Source: an uncultured Eubacteriales bacterium (GTDB taxonomy: Bacteria > Bacillota > Clostridia > Peptostreptococcales > Anaerovoracaceae). From it: a DNA stretch of 8,565 nucleotides. A model generated the notes under the pieces. It had not been told where the DNA came from. It saw only the letters and a list, made by a program, of their open reading frames with translations, and made no database searches. Made by a program: the position numbers and the translations under genes. The stretch covers positions 1 to 8,565 of the forward strand of contig CACXCQ010000213.1 of the NCBI GenBank assembly GCA_902766185.1, given 5' to 3'. This document shows positions 1 through 8,300 of the stretch, in pieces; position 1 is the stretch's first letter, and each line of letters starts with the position of its first letter.

Positions 1-2809
1 CGGCGACCAGCAGATCGGTGGCCTCACGGGAAGCATCGATATCATCGTAGGTATCGACCCAGTCGATGGCGTATTCGCTGCGGGTCAGCTCGATGTACTC
101 CTGTACCTGCTCCTTCAGCTTTTCCCGCTGCTGACGAACGGAGAGCAGCATACCGAGGGCCAGCTCCGCGTTGTTCTCAAACAGTGAGTTGGTCCAGGCC
201 ACGCCGTATCCCCTCTTGTTCTTGCAGTACGGGATGCCCGGCATACCGCTGCCCCAGGCCTGGGAACAGCCGGTGCCGTTGGCCCAGTAGATCTGGGCGC
301 CGAAGAGCTGTGTCAGCAGCTTCGCGTATGGCGTTTCGCCGCAGCCCGCGCAGGCGGCCGAGAATTCGACCAAAGGCTGGCGGAACTGGCTGCCCTTGAC
401 CGAGTACGGTGAGAACAGGTCGCCCTTGTCCGTCAGGTTCAGCGCGTACTCCCAGCGTGCCTGGGAATCTCCGGTGGGGTTGGCCGGCTGCATCTCGATG
501 GCCTTGCCCTTGGCCGGGCAGACCGGAACGCAGCTGCCGCAGCCGGTGCAGTCGTACTGGGAGATCTGCAGGCTGTAGAAGAACTTCCTTCCGTCCTTTG
601 ACTTATAGCTTCTCAGCGGAGTAACGGTGAATCCTGTGGGGGCCTCTGCCGCCTCGTCAGCATCCAGAATGTACGGGCGGATAGCCGCGTGGGGGCAGAC
701 GAAGGCGCAGCGGTTGCACTGGTTGCAGATCTCTGCCTTCCAGTGGGGCACCTGCACGGCCAGGCCGCGCTTCTCCCAGGCGGTGACACCCATCTCGATC
801 TGGCCGTCCTTCATGGTGGCCAGAATGCTGGTGGGCAGGTCATCGCCCTGCTGCCGGTTGATGGGATCCACGATGTTGCGGATCATCCAGGGCCGGCTCT
901 CGTCTTCCATTTCCTCTTCGATCTCCAGATTCGCCCATGCCGGATCCACAGGGACCTGATGGAAGCCTTCTACACCGGCTTCCACTGCCTGGATATTCTT
1001 CTGTACGACGCTGTTTCCCTTGGAACGGTATTTCTTCTTGACCGCTTTGATCATTTCAGAGACGGCCTGTTCCACGGGAATGACGCCGGTAATGGTGAAG
1101 AAGGCCGACTGCAGGATGGAATTCTTGTGGCTTCCCAGCCCCAGCTCGCCAGCGATCTTCGTCGCGTCGATGATATACAGATTGATCTTTTTCTCTGCCA
1201 GCAGCTTCTTGTCCGAGGGCCAGAGCTCTTTCGGCGCCTCTTCTACCGTCCACGGGCAGTCGATCAGCAGGGTGCCCCCCTCCTTGATCTCCTCTACGAT
1301 CCGGTAGTCGTCCAGGAAGTGGTGGTTATGGCAGGCCACGAAATCCGCGTGCTTGACGTAGTAGGAGCTGCGGATCGGATTCTTGCTGAAACGCAGATGG
1401 GACTTGGTTGTTCCCAGAGTCTTCTTCGCGTCGTATTCAAAATACGCCTGGCCGTACATGTCCGTCGTGCTGTTGATGATCTCCACGGTGCTCTTGTTGG
1501 CGCCGACAGTACCGTCACCGCCCAGACCCCAGAACTTGGCCTCCACCGCGTCATCTCCCTGCAGAACGAAGGGCTTCAGCGGCAGCGAGCGATGGGTCAG
1601 GTCATCCACGATACCTACGGTGAATCCGTTGATGGGATTCTCCGCGATCAGGTTGTCAAAGGCCGCCACCATCTGGGACGGATCCGCGTCCTTGGAGCTC
1701 AGACCATACCGGCCGCCGTAGATGTCGATGTCACGCTTCGCCTTGAAGATGGCTGTGCAGACATCCTCGTACAGAGGCTCGCCCAGCGCGCCCATATCCT
1801 TGCAACGGTCCAGCACGGCGATCCGCTTTACTGTCTCCGGGATCCCCGCCAGGAAATGCTTCGCGGAGAAGGGACGGTACAGATGTACCTGCAGGAAGCC
1901 CACCTTGCGGCCTTCCCTGCGCAGGGCGTCCACGGCCTGCTGCACTGCGCCGGTCACGGAACCCATGGCAATGATGATGTCCGTTGCCTCTGGATCTCCG
2001 TAGTAGTTGAACAGCTGGTAGTCACGGCCGGTGATCTCGTTGATCTTGTGGAAATACTTCTCCACGACGTCCGGCAGATCTTCGTAATCCTGGTTGTTGG
2101 CTTCACGCACCTGGAAGTAGATGTCCCCGTTCTGTACGGTGTTCCGCAGCGTGGGGTGTTCCGGGTTCAGCGCCCTGTCCTTGAAGTCAGCCAGCGCCCG
2201 CTTATCGATCAGATCCGTGATCGTATCCATATCCGGAAGCTCGACCTTGTTGATCTCGTGAGACGTCCGGAATCCATCGAAGAAATGCATGAAGGGAATG
2301 CTGGACTCGATGGCAGCCAGATGGGCTACCGGAGCCAGATCGATGATCTCCTGAACGTTGGCCGTGCAGTACTGGGCGAACCCGGTCTCCCGGCATGCCA
2401 TTACATCGGAATGATCGCCGAAGATACTCATGGCGTGAGTTCCCACCGTACGGGCAGCTACGTGCAGCACCACCGGATGGCGCTCGCCCGCGATCCGGTA
2501 CAGCACCGGAATCATCAGCATCAGACCCTGAGACGATGTATAACTGGTCGATAGCGCGCCGGTCTGGATCGCACCGTGCACAGCGCCGATGGCGCCGGCC
2601 TCCGACTGCATCTCCGTCAGCGTTACCGTCTGATCGAAGATATTCTTTCTTCCCTCCGCTGACCACTTGTCCGTCAGCGTCGCCATGGGCGATGAAGGTG
2701 TGATGGGATAGATCGCCGCCACCTCGGTAAACGGGTAAGCCATATAGGCGGCCGCCTCGTTTCCGTCCATCGTCGCGAAGGTCCGTTTCTTTTCTGCATT
2801 CTCTGCCAT
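1..2809 (-). CDS. nifJ: Pyruvate:ferredoxin (flavodoxin) oxidoreductase, 3' end cut by the window edge
   Basis: This cytoplasmic enzyme oxidatively decarboxylates pyruvate with CoA to acetyl-CoA and CO2, passing electrons to ferredoxin or flavodoxin. The frame stays open from ATG 2809 to position 1 (936 codons). The family is about 1170-1230 residues, so roughly the last fifth is missing, including most of the TPP-binding part and the C-terminal tail. Domain I shows YPITPSSPM (Thr37), Glu70 and Arg120, equivalent to Thr31, Glu64 and Arg114 of the Desulfovibrio africanus enzyme with a constant offset of six. Two 4Fe-4S clusters of ferredoxin type are complete: Cys695/698/701/705 (CNQCNRCAFVCP) and Cys754/757/760/764 (CTGCGSCVPVCP). 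The proximal-cluster ligands Cys820, Cys823 and Cys848, and Glu825 of the ACAGCGE motif, are present. The start is fixed by AGAGGAG seven bases upstream. No frameshift was found. Identity is very secure. Confidence 0.97.
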   Translation of the reverse strand, partial: MAENAEKKRTFATMDGNEAAAYMAYPFTEVAAIYPITPSSPMATLTDKWSAEGRKNIFDQTVTLTEMQSEAGAIGAVHGAIQTGALSTSYTSSQGLMLMIPVLYRIAGERHPVVLHVAARTVGTHAMSIFGDHSDVMACRETGFAQYCTANVQEIIDLAPVAHLAAIESSIPFMHFFDGFRTSHEINKVELPDMDTITDLIDKRALADFKDRALNPEHPTLRNTVQNGDIYFQVREANNQDYEDLPDVVEKYFHKINEITGRDYQLFNYYGDPEATDIIIAMGSVTGAVQQAVDALRREGRKVGFLQVHLYRPFSAKHFLAGIPETVKRIAVLDRCKDMGALGEPLYEDVCTAIFKAKRDIDIYGGRYGLSSKDADPSQMVAAFDNLIAENPINGFTVGIVDDLTHRSLPLKPFVLQGDDAVEAKFWGLGGDGTVGANKSTVEIINSTTDMYGQAYFEYDAKKTLGTTKSHLRFSKNPIRSSYYVKHADFVACHNHHFLDDYRIVEEIKEGGTLLIDCPWTVEEAPKELWPSDKKLLAEKKINLYIIDATKIAGELGLGSHKNSILQSAFFTITGVIPVEQAVSEMIKAVKKKYRSKGNSVVQKNIQAVEAGVEGFHQVPVDPAWANLEIEEEMEDESRPWMIRNIVDPINRQQGDDLPTSILATMKDGQIEMGVTAWEKRGLAVQVPHWKAEICNQCNRCAFVCPHAAIRPYILDADEAAEAPTGFTVTPLRSYKSKDGRKFFYSLQISQYDCTGCGSCVPVCPAKGKAIEMQPANPTGDSQARWEYALNLTDKGDLFSPYSVKGSQFRQPLVEFSAACAGCGETPYAKLLTQLFGAQIYWANGTGCSQAWGSGMPGIPYCKNKRGYGVAWTNSLFENNAELALGMLLSVRQQREKLKEQVQEYIELTRSEYAIDWVDTYDDIDASREATDLLVA

Positions 2810-2815
2810 TTGTTT

Positions 2816-2822
2816 CTCCTCT
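2816..2822 (-). promoter_or_regulatory. Ribosome binding site of the pyruvate:ferredoxin oxidoreductase gene
   Basis: The minus strand reads AGAGGAG followed by AAACAA and ATG. This near-consensus Shine-Dalgarno sequence at good spacing settles the start codon at 2809. Confidence 0.88.
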
Positions 2823-2824
2823 TT

Positions 2825-2847
2825 GCCGCCGAAGCCCTTCCGGCGGC
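2825..2847 (-). other. Leader hairpin directly upstream of the nifJ ribosome binding site
   Basis: A perfect 7-bp GC-only inverted repeat (GCCGCCG at 2841-2847 pairing with CGGCGGC at 2825-2831, read on the minus strand) encloses a 9-base loop. It ends only two bases before the Shine-Dalgarno sequence. It lacks a U-tract, so it is not an intrinsic terminator. It could stabilise the mRNA 5' region or tune ribosome access. The repeat is seen in the sequence; a role is inference. Confidence 0.6.
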
Positions 2848-2886
2848 TCCCTTCAGTATGATTACTTCTTCTCTATTCAGCGCATT

Positions 2887-2912
2887 CCCGCGGCAAGAAG
2901 CTTGCACCCGGG
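2887..2912 (-). other. Second leader hairpin in the nifJ 5' region
   Basis: An imperfect stem pairs CCCG (2909-2912) with CGGG (2887-2890), and GCAAG (2901-2905) with CTTGC (2893-2897). A small internal loop and a three-base apical loop complete it. It lies just downstream of the expected transcription start, so it would form near the 5' end of the mRNA. No known riboswitch or T-box signature was recognised around it. Confidence 0.5.
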
Positions 2913-2935
2913 TATTTTTATGAACACCAACTTAT

Positions 2936-2964
2936 AATTTATCCCAACAAGCCCGGATTGTCAA
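2936..2964 (-). promoter_or_regulatory. Sigma-A-type promoter for nifJ
   Basis: On the minus strand a perfect -35 box TTGACA (2964-2959) is followed, after exactly 17 bp, by TAAATT (2941-2936), a four-of-six match to the -10 consensus inside an AT-rich run. Transcription would start near 2929, giving a leader of about 120 nt before the nifJ start. The promoter begins about 20 bp after the stop of the upstream CDF gene. An inverted repeat (CCGGA 2953-2957 and TCCGG 2967-2971) brackets the -35 box and could be an operator. Confidence 0.72.
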
Positions 2965-2984
2965 CGTCCGGATGCATTGAAATA

Positions 2985-4151
2985 TCAAGAATATGCCTGA
3001 TCGAAGCAGACCACGGCCTCGCATGCAGGGTCCGCCTGCTTCACGGCCTGATCCATGGCCTCCCGGATCTTCTCCGGATCGTAGACCACTCCCGGCACCA
3101 TGGCCAGATCGAAGATGATCCTGATCCGGTCCGTGCCCGGAGCCACCCGCAGGTCGTGATAGCCCTCCACCTCATCCAAGCCGCTGATGGCGTCTTCCAC
3201 CAGCCTTTGCATCTGCAGGCGCAGGGGGTTATCCACTTCCACCGGGTCCATGTGGCAGGTCACGGTCATGTGCATCTTGTGCCGCAGCTCCCGCTCGATG
3301 TGATCGATGACATCGTGGATCTGCAGCAGGTCCTCCCGGGAGTCCACCTCCGCGTGAAATGAAGCGAAGACCTTTCCCGGCCCGTAGTTATAGATGATCA
3401 GATCGTGGATGCCGAGCACCTGGGGATGGGACATGATGATCTGCTTCATGGACTCGACCGTTTCGGGATCCGGCGGTTCCCCAAGCAGAGGATGGATGGT
3501 CTCCCGGATCAGCATCACACCGGAATAGAGAATGAACAGCGAAACGAGACAGCCCATATAGCCGTCCAGATTCAGCCCGGTGAAATGATAGATCAGAAGT
3601 CCGGCCACGATGATGACGCAGGTGATCACGTCGTTGCGGTTGTCCGTTCCCGCAGCGATCACCGGAAGCGACCGGATATGCTTTCCCGTGGCGATGGTGA
3701 AGAGCGCCTGGGATCCCTTCAGCAGGATGGCGATCAGAAGAAAGATCACCATGATCCAGGAGAACTGGGCCGGCGCGGGATGCAGGCACCGTCCGATGGA
3801 GGTCTGCAAAAGCTCCCACCCCACGATGAGCACGATGGCGGAGATCAGAAGGCTGGACAGATACTCGATCCGGGCGTGGCCGTAAGGATGGTGCTTATCA
3901 GCGGGCTTGCTGGCGATGCGGGCGCTGATCAGCGTGATGCAGGCCGCCATGCTGTCCGCCAGGTCGTGGAATCCGTCCGCCACAACGGCGATGGAACCCG
4001 ACAACACGCCAAGCAGGATCTTTCCCGCGCAGAGCAGGCTGTTCACGATGATCCCCATCACCCCGGTCAGCTTCGTGTACCGCTTCCGCACATCCGGATC
4101 GGTATGGTTCTCATAGTCTTTTACGAAATGTTTCCAGATCCACTCTTTCAT
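2985..4151 (-). CDS. Cation diffusion facilitator (CDF) family metal efflux transporter
   Basis: This 388-residue inner-membrane protein should export a divalent metal (Mn, Zn, Fe or Co class) in exchange for protons. About six hydrophobic segments are visible near residues 30-50, 52-72, 98-118, 132-154, 163-188 and 197-217. Segment 2 holds DGFHDLAD (His62 and Asp66 at the HxxxD or DxxxD position). Segment 5 holds DNRND (Asp170, Asp174). The family signature KPADKHHPYGHARIEY follows segment 2. A cytoplasmic ferredoxin-like C-terminal domain spans about 227-304. A second, similar region follows at about 306-384, where YHDLRVAPG echoes IHDLIIYNYGPG, so the protein is longer than the usual ~300 residues. 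The start overlaps the upstream aminotransferase stop as ATGA. The nearest GGAG lies 13 bases upstream, which favours translational coupling. The family is certain. The metal is not: the site reads H-D/D-D, intermediate between zinc-type HD/HD and manganese-type ND/DD. Confidence 0.95.
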   Translation of the reverse strand: MKEWIWKHFVKDYENHTDPDVRKRYTKLTGVMGIIVNSLLCAGKILLGVLSGSIAVVADGFHDLADSMAACITLISARIASKPADKHHPYGHARIEYLSSLLISAIVLIVGWELLQTSIGRCLHPAPAQFSWIMVIFLLIAILLKGSQALFTIATGKHIRSLPVIAAGTDNRNDVITCVIIVAGLLIYHFTGLNLDGYMGCLVSLFILYSGVMLIRETIHPLLGEPPDPETVESMKQIIMSHPQVLGIHDLIIYNYGPGKVFASFHAEVDSREDLLQIHDVIDHIERELRHKMHMTVTCHMDPVEVDNPLRLQMQRLVEDAISGLDEVEGYHDLRVAPGTDRIRIIFDLAMVPGVVYDPEKIREAMDQAVKQADPACEAVVCFDQAYS

Positions 4152-5359
4152 CGAAATACGTATTCTCCAAGCCGCCGGAAGGCTTCCTCCACCCTGGAAA
4201 AAGGCAGAGCCAGATTCATCCGGATGGCATCCTCCCGGTTAAACTGCCGTCCGTCCTGCCACAGAACGCCCACTTCCACGCCTTTGCGCAAAAGCTGGTC
4301 CAGGCTTTGCCCGTGCTCCCGGAGCCACTGGCCGCAGTCCAGCAGGAGCATGTAGGTCCCCTCTGGTTTTGTGACCTCCACCCCGGGGAAATGCTCCCGG
4401 ATGAAGTCCACCGCGAAGGTCAGATTGCCGTCCAGCACCTGGCGCAGCTCGTCCACCCACTCCATGCCCTCTTCGCGATATGCCCCGATGAGAGCGTGCA
4501 TGGAAAGCACATTCATGGAATTGTATGCCGTCAGCGCGGACTGCCGCTTCACCCTCGCCCGCAGATAATCGTTGTAGATGATGTGGTAGCTGCCCACCAG
4601 CCCCGCCAGGTTGAAGGTCTTGGAGGGAGCGTAGAAGGCGATGGTCCGCTGGCGGGCGTCCTCCGACACAGACTGGGTCGGGATATGCTGATGGCCGGGA
4701 AGCGTCAGGTCTGACCAGATCTCATCGGCGACCACATACACGTTGTTGCGCCTGAATATCTCGAAGGCCTTCTCCAGTTCCTCCCTTTCCCACACCCTTC
4801 CGGTGGGATTGTGCGGAGAGCAGAAGATCGCGGTATGGATATGGTGACTGCGGATCTTCTCTTCCATGTCCGCGTAATCCATCCTCCAGATGCCTTCTTC
4901 GTCTTTGACCAGCTCGCTGCCCACCAGGTTGTAGCCGGCTCCCGCCACCTCTTCCAGAAAGCCCACGTACGTGGGAGCATGTACCAGCACGTTGTCCCCC
5001 GGGGAGCACAGTACCTGCATAGCGCTGACGACGCCGCCCAGAACACCATTCTGGTAGCCGATGTGCTTCGGCTCAAGGCCGCGAACACCGTTGCGGACCT
5101 GATGCCAGCGGATGATGCTCTCGTAGTACTCCGGCCGGGGTGAGAAATATCCGAAGGCCGGATGCTTTGCCCTTTCGACCACCGCCTCCACGATGGTCGG
5201 CACCGTGGGAAAGTTCATGTCCGCCACCCACATGGGGATCAGATCGAAGCCATCCTTCGTGCTGCCCTTAGGTGCGATGCCGTAGGGATCCGTTTCCGGC
5301 GCCACCGCGATGGCGTCCATGTTTTTTCGGTCGAGTATGCTGGTAAAGTCGTATTTCAT
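4148..5359 (-). CDS. MalY/PatB-type PLP-dependent aminotransferase or C-S lyase
   Basis: A 403-residue fold-type I PLP enzyme of the class I/II aminotransferase superfamily, MalY/PatB branch. Characterised members cleave C-S bonds of cystathionine or cysteine conjugates (beta-lyase), and some transaminate. Motifs in order are: PMWVADMNF (42-50), typical of this branch; GYQNGVLGG (101-109), near the cofactor phosphate; CSPHNPTGRVW (180-190), with Asn184; VVADEIWSD (209-217), with Asp212 for the pyridine nitrogen; APSKTFNLAGL (244-254), with Lys247 as the Schiff-base lysine; and IRMNLALP (379-386), with Arg380 for the substrate carboxylate. All key residues are present, and there is no signal peptide, so it is cytosolic. 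The stretch between the N-terminal DRKNMDAI and PMWVADM is somewhat longer than in MalY or PatB as I recall them. The start is supported by GAGGA seven bases upstream. The stop overlaps the CDF start. The substrate cannot be assigned from sequence. Confidence 0.93.
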   Translation of the reverse strand: MKYDFTSILDRKNMDAIAVAPETDPYGIAPKGSTKDGFDLIPMWVADMNFPTVPTIVEAVVERAKHPAFGYFSPRPEYYESIIRWHQVRNGVRGLEPKHIGYQNGVLGGVVSAMQVLCSPGDNVLVHAPTYVGFLEEVAGAGYNLVGSELVKDEEGIWRMDYADMEEKIRSHHIHTAIFCSPHNPTGRVWEREELEKAFEIFRRNNVYVVADEIWSDLTLPGHQHIPTQSVSEDARQRTIAFYAPSKTFNLAGLVGSYHIIYNDYLRARVKRQSALTAYNSMNVLSMHALIGAYREEGMEWVDELRQVLDGNLTFAVDFIREHFPGVEVTKPEGTYMLLLDCGQWLREHGQSLDQLLRKGVEVGVLWQDGRQFNREDAIRMNLALPFSRVEEAFRRLGEYVFR

Positions 5360-5366
5360 GGTTCGT

Positions 5367-5371
5367 TCCTC
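5367..5371 (-). promoter_or_regulatory. Ribosome binding site of the MalY/PatB-type gene
   Basis: The minus strand reads GAGGA, then seven bases, then ATG at 5359. It lies in the 37-bp gap after the propeller-protein stop. No terminator is visible in that gap, which is compatible with readthrough from the upstream gene. Confidence 0.8.
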
Positions 5372-5396
5372 GTCACAGTTTATTCTTCATTATGGA

Positions 5397-8300
5397 TCAT
5401 GGCTGGATCGTATTCCACCCGTCCATCAGGTAGAGCCTGGCGTGGGTGACGAAATCGCTGTCACCGGCATACCTGCCCTCGTGCCACAGCAGGGCGCTGC
5501 CGCTTCTGTCCGCGATGGGACAGGCGGCGCGGTCATTTCCCTGCGCCGGGTAACTGCGGATCTCCTTCACCTTCGTCACCCGGGATCCGTTGTATTCATA
5601 GAGCTCGATAAAGTCGTTTCCGTTCTGGCTGCGGGCTGCTGCGATCCTGTTTGCCGAGAATGCCGCGCCGGGCAGATGCTTCGGCGCTGCCAGAACCTTT
5701 CCTCCATCGCAGATCTTCGCCCTCCTGCCGGCATCGTACAGATAGTACGCGCTGTCGTTTACGCCGGCTTCATTGGTGAAGGAGGCGTAGATGAATCTCG
5801 GAGAGGCCGGGGCCGTCACTGCCGCGTCCAGCAGACTCAGAGTCTTTCCGCTCTCCTGATCCTGCAGGACCGGGAACACCTTGAACCGGTTGGTCTGCCC
5901 TGCCGCCCGGACGCTCGTCGTCACGTCATTGGTGCATGCCGCCTCAGTAAACACCCGATCATCCGTGGTGCGCAGAAAGCCCATGCGGATCTGCGGGTCA
6001 GTGCCATCCGGATCCGAACACATGAGGATCCGGAATAACGTGCTGTCCGTGGTGGGGATGAGCCTGCAGAAATACGGCATCTTCGTCTCCGTCAGCAGCC
6101 GGATCTCCCCGCTCCAGCTCTCCCCTTCGTCGGCGGATGTCCGGTAAGCCCAGCTGCCGTTGGCGGCCACCCGATAGAACAGGTACAGTTTGCCGCTTCC
6201 CTCCAAAAGCTGGCAGTACTGGGTCGTGTTTGCCGCTCCGCCCAGCAGTGTATTGCCGAAAGAGCTGATATCCAGGGGAGCATCGGAGATCCTGACATGG
6301 AGCTCATTCTTCCCCGTGTCCTGGCCCGCGTAAGCGCAGATCACCCTGCCGTCCTCCGTCAGGGATACGGCGGGGCTGTGCGTGTCTGAACGCTTGCCGC
6401 CCGGCGCGCGTCCGAGCAGCGTGGCAGAGGACTTCTTTGTAGCCTTATCGTATACGGCCACGCCCCGGTATCCTTCGTCGTTGATGAATCCCCAGAAGGT
6501 CTTCGTTCCGCTGGTGACCGCCTGCGGATACGTCCAGGGTCCCCAGGCCATGACGGTCGCATCCAGGACATCGTCCGAAGCGACGACCACCCCCTTGCCC
6601 CATCTGGCGTACAGGGTCAGGTTCCCTCTCATCGCGCTGGTGACGGCGGTGATCCTCTTCTTGAATCCGCTGTCCGCATACCAGCCCAGGAAGGCGTCAT
6701 CGCCTCTGGAGGGGTCCTTCAGGTCAAAGGCATCACCAATATCGTATGTATCGGGATTTTCCGCGCTGTTCACGCCGCCATCCAGCTTATACGTGATGTT
6801 GTATTCCGTGATCTCCGGAACAGGATCGTCTCCTCCGATGATCCTGTTCTCATCGAGAAGATGGATCACTCCCGCGGTATCGAAGTCCTTATAGGACTGG
6901 TTGTTATAATAGCCATGGTGCCACAGTATGGCCCTGCCGTTCACGTCCGCGATGGGACGCCCGTCCCGGGAGCTTTTCCCCGCGTAATACTTTGCGATCT
7001 CTTCGATCAGCGTCACCTTCGTCCCGTCGAACTGATAGGTTTCGATATAGTCGGTCAGATTCTCGTTTCTGGCCGCCACGATGGTGTCGCTGTCGATGAA
7101 GGATGCGCCAAGCTGATACTTCGGATCCCACAGCGGCGCTCCTCCCCTGCAGATCTCATGATTCTTCCCCGCATCGTGGAGGTAATAGATGCTGTCATCG
7201 GTCCCCGCCTTCGGCGTAAAGGAGGCGAACAGGAAACGCGGCTTGTCCGGCGCCGTTATGGCAGCGTCAAACAGGCGCTGTGTCTTCCCCTTCTCCACAT
7301 CCTGGATCACGGTGAAGCTCGTGGAGGCCTGATCGCTGCTGCCAAGCTTTGTGCTGCCGTCCGCGTTATAGGCGTTTCCATCGGAGGTGTTCAGGAATCC
7401 CATGCGGATCTCCGGCGCGGTGGATGTGGGATTGGAGTACATCAGGATACGGATCAGGTCATCATCGGTGGTCGCCGTGAACTTGCAGTAATACTGCTGC
7501 CCCGCCCTGATGAGGATCACCTCATCGGTCCAGTTCACGCCGTCAACGGACGTCCGGTATCCCCAGTTCTTGCTGTTGATCCTGTAGAACAGGTAGTATT
7601 TGTTCTTGCTCCTGACGATCTGGCCGTAGCAGGTCTTCCCTGCGGATACGAGTTCGATATCATCGGAGAAGGACCCGGCATCCAGCGGTTCATCGGAGAT
7701 CCGCACGTGCATCAGCTTGTCCGCATCGTGTCCTCCCGCATAGACGCACATGATCCGCTTATCGTCGAGCAAAGTCAGGGCGATCCCGTTGTGATCGTCC
7801 ACGGTCGTATTCTTTTTCAGTTCAGTCTTGATGACGGAATTGGCGGATCGGTCGTACTGGGCAATGCCGCGGGTGCCTTCCTTGGTGGCATACCCCCAGA
7901 AGACGTTGTCTCCCTCAGACACCACCTGGGGCGAGTACCACCAGCTCCAGATCATGTCATCCAGACCGTCGCCCTGTATCGTCCGGGCAAATCTGGCGTA
8001 AAGCGTGAGATTGCCTCTGGTTTTGGCGGAAATGGATACGACCGGTCTGGTGAACGCCGCGTCGGAGAACCAGCCTTTGAAATCGTATCCGTCTCTGACG
8101 GCATCCTTCAGTCTGACGTAATCCCCTTCCTGGTAGGAATCGGGGTTGCCCGGATCGTTCGTCCCATCGTTCAGCTCATAGGTGATGCTGTACACCGCGG
8201 GTGCCGCGGTGGGATCGGTTTCCCCTGTCGGGTCTGTCGAATCGCTGGGACCAGTCGGATCCGTTTCGCCGGTGGGATCGGTCGGGCCGCTCGGGTCGCT

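Noticed and set aside
689..2554. A 621-codon open frame on the plus strand
   Set aside because: It lies wholly antisense to the pyruvate:ferredoxin oxidoreductase gene, whose motifs are unmistakable. Its product matches no family I recognise, and GC-rich codon bias explains the open frame.
2942..2984. Possible terminator after the CDF gene
   Set aside because: The only inverted repeat is a 5-bp stem around the -35 box with no following T-run, so readthrough into nifJ cannot be excluded and no terminator is called.
3405..4355. A 316-codon plus-strand open frame
   Set aside because: It is antisense to the CDF gene and the end of the PLP enzyme, spans their junction, and its His/Asp-rich composition is typical of a shadow frame.
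5310..6038. A 242-codon plus-strand open frame
   Set aside because: It is antisense to the propeller-protein 3' end and the gap before the PLP enzyme gene, with no recognisable domain or ribosome binding site.
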